Below are positions 6,729 to 9,631 of a stretch of DNA of 9,631 bases, piece by piece. Location: positions 1-9,631 of the forward strand of contig JBOHHM010000227.1 of assembly GCA_050725495.1 (NCBI GenBank). The letters are read 5' to 3'. The DNA comes from JBOHHM01 sp050725495. Its GTDB lineage: Bacteria; Pseudomonadota; Gammaproteobacteria; Burkholderiales; Burkholderiaceae_C. Each line of letters starts with the position of its first letter. Within the stretch, counting starts at the first letter, position 1. Both the position numbers and the translations under genes were made by a program. The notes beneath the pieces are model-generated. The model searched no databases. It was not told the DNA's origin and was given only the letters and a program-made list of their open reading frames with translations.

Positions 6729-8213
6729 ATGATGTCCGCCCAAGCTTCTCTCGCGCCTGAGCGCGACTCCACCTCCCAGCGTCTTGCCATGGCCCAGCGG
6801 CTGTTGCTCGAGCCGTTTGACCTGACCGAATCGCAGCTCTCGCGTGCGCTGGCCGAAATCAAGGCACACCAGGTCGACGATGCCGACCTGTACTTCCAGT
6901 ACACGCGCAGCGAAGGCTGGAGCCTGGAGGAGGGCATTGTCAAAACTGGCTCGTTCAGCATCGACCAGGGTGTTGGCGTTCGCGCGGTCAGCGGCGAGAA
7001 AACCGCCTTTGCCTATTCCGACGACATCTCCGAAGCCTCGCTGCTCGACGCGGCCCGCACCGTGCGCTCCATTTCGGCTGCGGCCCAGGCGGGTCGGGTC
7101 AGGGCTGCTTCCAAAAAGATAGCATCGAGCCGTTCTCTGTACCCGGGGCTGGACCCGATCGCCACGCTCGACAGCACGGCCAAGGTGGGGCTGCTGGAAA
7201 AGGTGGAGAAGCTGGCCCGCGCCAGGGATCCGCGCGTGGCGCAGGTGATGGCCGGCCTGGCCAGCGAGTACGACGTGGTGATGGTGGCGCGTGCCGACGG
7301 CACATTGGCCGCCGATGTGCGCCCGCTGGTGCGCCTGTCGGTCACGGTGATCGCCGAGCAGCATGGTCGCCGCGAAATGGGCTCGGGCGGCGGTGGCGGG
7401 CGTTTCGGCCTGGCCTATTTTGACGACGCGCAGATCAACGAGTACGTCAACGACGCCGTCAATGCGGCGCTCACCAACCTTGAATCACGCCCTGCGCCGG
7501 CCGGCGTTATGACCGTGGTGCTGGGTCCGGGCTGGCCCGGCGTGCTGCTGCACGAAGCGATTGGCCATGGGCTCGAGGGGGATTTCAACCGCAAGGGCTC
7601 GAGCGCCTTCAGCGGCCGCATCGGCCAGCGCGTGGCGGCCAGGGGGGTGACCGTGCTCGACGACGGCACCATCGCCGACCGCCGCGGCTCGCTCAACGTG
7701 GACGACGAGGGCCATGCCAGCCAGCGCAATGTGCTGATCGAGGACGGCATCCTCAGGGGCTATATCCAGGACGCGATGAACGCGCGGCTCATGGGTGTTG
7801 CGCCCACCGGCAACGGCCGGCGCGAAAGCTACGCCCATATCCCGATGCCGCGCATGACCAACACCTATATGCTGGGCGGCGCCCAGAGCCCGGAAGAAAT
7901 CGTGGCCAGCATCAAAAAGGGCTTGTACGCGACCAACTTCGGCGGCGGCCAGGTCGACATCACCTCGGGCAAGTTCGTGTTTTCCGCCAGCGAAGCCTTC
8001 TGGGTGGAAAACGGCAAGATTCTCTACCCGGTCAAGGGTGCGACCATCGTGGGCAACGGCCCCGACGCACTGACCCGCGTGAGCATGATAGGCAACGACA
8101 TGCGGCTCGACAGCGGCGTCGGCACCTGCGGCAAGGATGGCCAGAGCGTGCCGGTGGGCGTGGGCCAGCCGACGCTGCGCATCGACGGCCTGACGGTCGG
8201 GGGAACGGCCTAG
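6729..8213 (+). CDS. tldD: TldD, zinc metalloprotease subunit of TldD/TldE
   Basis: 494 aa, slightly longer than E. coli TldD (481). It is the catalytic subunit of the cytoplasmic TldD/TldE protease, which degrades unfolded peptides and in E. coli is needed for microcin B17 maturation and CcdA turnover. The zinc motif is HEAIGH (275-280) in GVLLHEAIGHGLEGD, and the third metal ligand is predicted as Cys467 in GVGTCGKDGQSVPVG. Other conserved stretches are MGSGGGGGRFG, SLNVDDEGH and FGGGQVDITSGKFVF. The presence of HExxxH identifies TldD rather than TldE/PmbA, which lacks it; a tldE partner is not in this window. Residues about 126-133 (AASKKIAS) are encoded by an AT-rich island in a linker. 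The gene stands 85 nt after the dehydrogenase and 221 nt before aroG, so it is probably transcribed on its own. Start 6729 or 6732. Confidence 0.96.
   Translation: MMSAQASLAPERDSTSQRLAMAQRLLLEPFDLTESQLSRALAEIKAHQVDDADLYFQYTRSEGWSLEEGIVKTGSFSIDQGVGVRAVSGEKTAFAYSDDISEASLLDAARTVRSISAAAQAGRVRAASKKIASSRSLYPGLDPIATLDSTAKVGLLEKVEKLARARDPRVAQVMAGLASEYDVVMVARADGTLAADVRPLVRLSVTVIAEQHGRREMGSGGGGGRFGLAYFDDAQINEYVNDAVNAALTNLESRPAPAGVMTVVLGPGWPGVLLHEAIGHGLEGDFNRKGSSAFSGRIGQRVAARGVTVLDDGTIADRRGSLNVDDEGHASQRNVLIEDGILRGYIQDAMNARLMGVAPTGNGRRESYAHIPMPRMTNTYMLGGAQSPEEIVASIKKGLYATNFGGGQVDITSGKFVFSASEAFWVENGKILYPVKGATIVGNGPDALTRVSMIGNDMRLDSGVGTCGKDGQSVPVGVGQPTLRIDGLTVGGTA
7104..7125 (+). repeat. TGCTATC-type AT-rich island in tldD
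   Basis: GCTGCTTCCAAAAAGATAGC followed by AT. On the minus strand it begins TGCTATC (7124-7118), as in the island at 5914-5942, and ends GCAGC. It is in frame, encoding a Lys/Ser-rich insert (AASKKIAS). Confidence 0.45.
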
Positions 8214-8252
8214 GGCTGCCCTCGACCTCCCGGGCCGCCCCGCAAGCTGTGC

Positions 8253-8258
8253 TACATT
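8253..8258 (+). promoter_or_regulatory. Candidate -10 element of the aroG leader promoter
   Basis: TACATT (4 of 6 against TATAAT) lies 8 nt before the leader-peptide ATG. If used, transcription would start near 8265, so the leader peptide would be nearly leaderless. No credible -35 is visible in the GC-rich stretch upstream (8214-8245). Confidence 0.35.
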
Positions 8259-8266
8259 TCGAACTT

Positions 8267-8338
8267 ATGCAAGCACGCAGCGCCTTCTACTTTTACTTTT
8301 GGTTCTCGGTCCCCGGCGGACGAGAGGCGAACGCGTAA
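8267..8338 (+). CDS. Aromatic-rich leader peptide controlling aroG
   Basis: 23 codons, ATG to TAA. The peptide begins MQARSA and continues with seven aromatic residues in a row, FYFYFWF (7-13; four Phe, two Tyr, one Trp), then SVPGG and a short tail. Two Phe codons are TTT, which should be uncommon in this GC-rich genome. The next gene makes the first enzyme of aromatic amino acid synthesis, and terminator/antiterminator hairpins follow. The role is therefore as a sensor: ribosomes would stall on these codons when Phe-, Tyr- or Trp-tRNA is scarce. This is the logic established for the trp and pheA leaders, here covering all three amino acids. No Shine-Dalgarno sequence precedes it, so it may be read from a leaderless 5' end. 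The function of the peptide itself, if any, is unknown. Confidence 0.88.
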   Translation: MQARSAFYFYFWFSVPGGREANA

Positions 8339-8388
8339 GCACACGAACACCTCCAACGACAACCGCCGAAGCTGAAAAAGCCCGGCGG
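8303..8388 (+). promoter_or_regulatory. Transcription attenuator of aroG (alternative RNA folds)
   Basis: Four segments behave like regions 1-4 of a classical attenuator. The 1:2 hairpin is TTCTC-G-GTCC (8303-8312) with GGAC-GAGA (8318-8325), with one bulged G and loop CCGGC. The 2:3 antiterminator is CGGCGG (8314-8319) with CCGCCG (8363-8368), supported by nested GAGG (8324-8327)/CCTC (8350-8353). The 3:4 terminator is CCGCCG with CGGCGG (8383-8388). CCCGGCGG occurs identically at 8312-8319 and 8381-8388, so segment 3 must choose between them. A ribosome stalled at the aromatic codons (8285-8305) would block segment 1 and permit 2:3, giving read-through. A ribosome reaching the stop (8336) would cover segment 2 and permit 3:4, giving termination. 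Confidence 0.82.
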
Positions 8389-8394
8389 TTTTTT
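8361..8394 (+). terminator. Intrinsic terminator of the aroG attenuator
   Basis: An 8-bp stem AACCGCCG (8361-8368)/CGGCGGTT (8383-8390) with a 14-nt loop that can form a further GC pair of bases runs into T6 (8389-8394). It lies 40 nt before the aroG start codon, so it would stop transcription ahead of the structural gene. Confidence 0.88.
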
Positions 8395-8422
8395 CTTGCC
8401 CATTTTCGAAACCACTTGAACC

Positions 8423-8427
8423 AGGAG
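8423..8427 (+). promoter_or_regulatory. Ribosome binding site of aroG
   Basis: AGGAG with 7 nt to ATG 8435, a canonical Shine-Dalgarno sequence. It lies downstream of the attenuator terminator and outside its stem, so regulation is expected at transcription and not at initiation of aroG translation. Confidence 0.8.
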
Positions 8428-8434
8428 CGACACC

Positions 8435-9559
8435 ATGAACGCCAAAGCCACACAAGCCAGCGATGCCTGGTATGCGAGTCCCGTCGACAAGACCAGCCAG
8501 ACCGACGACGAACGCATCAAGGACATCACCGTGTTGCCGCCTCCTGAACATTTGATCCGCTTCTTCCCGATCCGCGGCACACCCGTGGAATCGCTGATCA
8601 CGCACACCCGCAAGAGCATCCACAACATCATGGCCGGCAAGGACGACCGCCTGCTGGTCGTGATCGGCCCCTGCTCGATCCACGACCCGGCAGCCGCGCT
8701 GGAATATGCGCGTCGCCTCAAGGAGCAGCGCGCCAGGCACGCCGGTACGCTGGAGATCGTGATGCGCGTGTACTTCGAGAAGCCGCGCACCACGGTCGGC
8801 TGGAAGGGCCTGATCAACGACCCCTACCTCGACGAGAGCTTCCGCATCGACGAGGGCCTGCGCATCGCGCGCCAGCTGCTGATCGAGATCAACCGCCTGG
8901 GCCTGCCGGCCGCCAGCGAGTTCCTGGACGTGATCTCGCCCCAGTACATCGGCGATCTGATCAGCTGGGGTGCGATCGGCGCGCGCACGACGGAAAGCCA
9001 GGTGCACCGCGAGCTGGCCTCGGGCCTGTCGGCACCGATCGGTTTCAAGAACGGCACGGACGGCAACATCCGCATTGCCACCGACGCCATCCAGGCCGCG
9101 GCGCGCGGCCACCACTTCCTGTCGGTTCACAAGAACGGCCAGGTCGCCATCGTGCAGACCAGCGGCAACAAGGACTGCCATGTGATTCTGCGCGGCGGCA
9201 AGGCCCCGAATTACGACGCAGCCAGCGTGGCCGCGGCCTGCAAGGAGCTCGAAGCTTCCAAGCTGCATCCCACCCTGATGGTGGACTGCAGCCATGCCAA
9301 CAGCGCCAAGCAGTACGAACGCCAGGTCGATGTGGCGCGTGACATCGCGGCCCAGGTTTCGGGCGGCTCGCGCCAGATCTTTGGCCTGATGGTCGAAAGC
9401 CACTTGAACGCGGGGGCACAGAAGTTCACGCCGGGCAAGGACGATGCATCGGCACTGGTCTACGGCAAGAGCATCACCGATGCCTGCCTGGGCTGGGACG
9501 ACTCGCTGCAGGTGCTGGAGCTGCTGTCGCAGGCTGTCAAGGCCCGCCGCGAGCGCTGA
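8435..9559 (+). CDS. aroG: 3-deoxy-D-arabino-heptulosonate-7-phosphate (DAHP) synthase, class I-alpha (AroG/AroF/AroH type)
   Basis: 374 aa. It condenses phosphoenolpyruvate and erythrose 4-phosphate into DAHP, the first step of the shikimate pathway in the cytoplasm. Highly conserved stretches are VVIGPCSIHDP (metal ligand Cys80), MRVYFEKPRTTVGWKGL, SWGAIGARTTESQVHREL, GFKNGTDGN, HVILRGGKAPNY, DCSHANSAKQ (metal ligand His287), GLMVESHL and YGKSITDACLGW. It is collinear with E. coli AroG, with an N-terminal extension of about 19 residues (Cys80 and His287 here correspond to Cys61 and His268 there). Members of this family are feedback-inhibited by Phe, Tyr or Trp through a regulatory site; I cannot decide which from the sequence alone. 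Expression is very probably governed by the leader attenuator upstream. The isozyme name aroG is by convention. Confidence 0.96.
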   Translation: MNAKATQASDAWYASPVDKTSQTDDERIKDITVLPPPEHLIRFFPIRGTPVESLITHTRKSIHNIMAGKDDRLLVVIGPCSIHDPAAALEYARRLKEQRARHAGTLEIVMRVYFEKPRTTVGWKGLINDPYLDESFRIDEGLRIARQLLIEINRLGLPAASEFLDVISPQYIGDLISWGAIGARTTESQVHRELASGLSAPIGFKNGTDGNIRIATDAIQAAARGHHFLSVHKNGQVAIVQTSGNKDCHVILRGGKAPNYDAASVAAACKELEASKLHPTLMVDCSHANSAKQYERQVDVARDIAAQVSGGSRQIFGLMVESHLNAGAQKFTPGKDDASALVYGKSITDACLGWDDSLQVLELLSQAVKARRER

Positions 9560-9631
9560 GTCTCCCGTTTCTGGGGTAGCGCTGAACTGCATAACTGGCT
9601 AGCATTGCAACGGATTGCAGAAGTGCCGCGC
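9560..9631. other. Tail after aroG with no identifiable element
   Basis: Seventy-two bases with no gene start I can support. Short repeats are present, TGCAA (9606-9610) against TTGCA (9615-9619) and CTGCA against TGCAG, but with no G/C-rich stem plus T-run, so no terminator for aroG is seen before the window ends. Confidence 0.4.

Noticed and set aside
8252..9592. 446-codon ORF on the minus strand covering aroG and its leader
   Set aside because: It lies antisense to a strongly conserved DAHP synthase. Its composition (Gln/Ala/Arg/Val-rich, no motifs) is what GC-rich third positions produce in the opposite frame.
9586..9631. Terminator or further AT-rich island after aroG
   Set aside because: Only 5-bp repeats and no T-run; resemblance to the TGCTATC islands is too weak (only a GCTAGCA-like core).
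1..9631. Mobile element, prophage, CRISPR array or defence island
   Set aside because: No transposase, integrase, Cas-like or toxin-like proteins, no regularly spaced direct repeats, and most genes are housekeeping with uniform composition.

Overview
The window looks like a piece of ordinary chromosome from a high-GC betaproteobacterium, most likely Burkholderiales and probably Comamonadaceae. The grounds are the protein flavour (RodA, TldD, class I DAHP synthase, a 7TM-type histidine kinase), the strong G/C bias at third codon positions, and short AT-rich TGCTATC-type islands inside genes, which I associate with Comamonadaceae from memory rather than from a search. I see no phage, transposase, CRISPR, tRNA or rRNA genes.

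Left part (1-4566): a large putative outer-membrane lipoprotein of unknown function is on the minus strand and runs off the left edge. It is divergent from a two-component system: a NarL/LuxR-type response regulator (GTG start at 1984) followed by a histidine kinase with a periplasmic sensor domain and a seven-helix membrane region. The 244-base divergent intergenic region holds a duplicated motif of about 25 bp made of inverted and direct repeats, a plausible operator for the regulator.

Middle part (4590-8213): rodA (peptidoglycan glycosyltransferase of the elongasome), then a 3-hydroxyisobutyrate-dehydrogenase-family enzyme overlapping it by ATGA, then tldD (metalloprotease). The kinase, rodA and tldD lack Shine-Dalgarno sequences, and each has a -10-like hexamer exactly 6 nt before its ATG, suggesting leaderless mRNAs.

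Right part (8214-9631): aroG, a class I-alpha DAHP synthase and the entry enzyme of aromatic amino acid synthesis. Its 221-base leader is the highlight of the window. It contains a 23-codon leader peptide with seven consecutive aromatic codons (Phe-Tyr-Phe-Tyr-Phe-Trp-Phe), followed by mutually exclusive antiterminator and terminator hairpins and a T6 tract. This is a complete ribosome-mediated transcription attenuator that appears to sense charging of all three aromatic tRNAs. The 72 bases after aroG hold nothing I can name.
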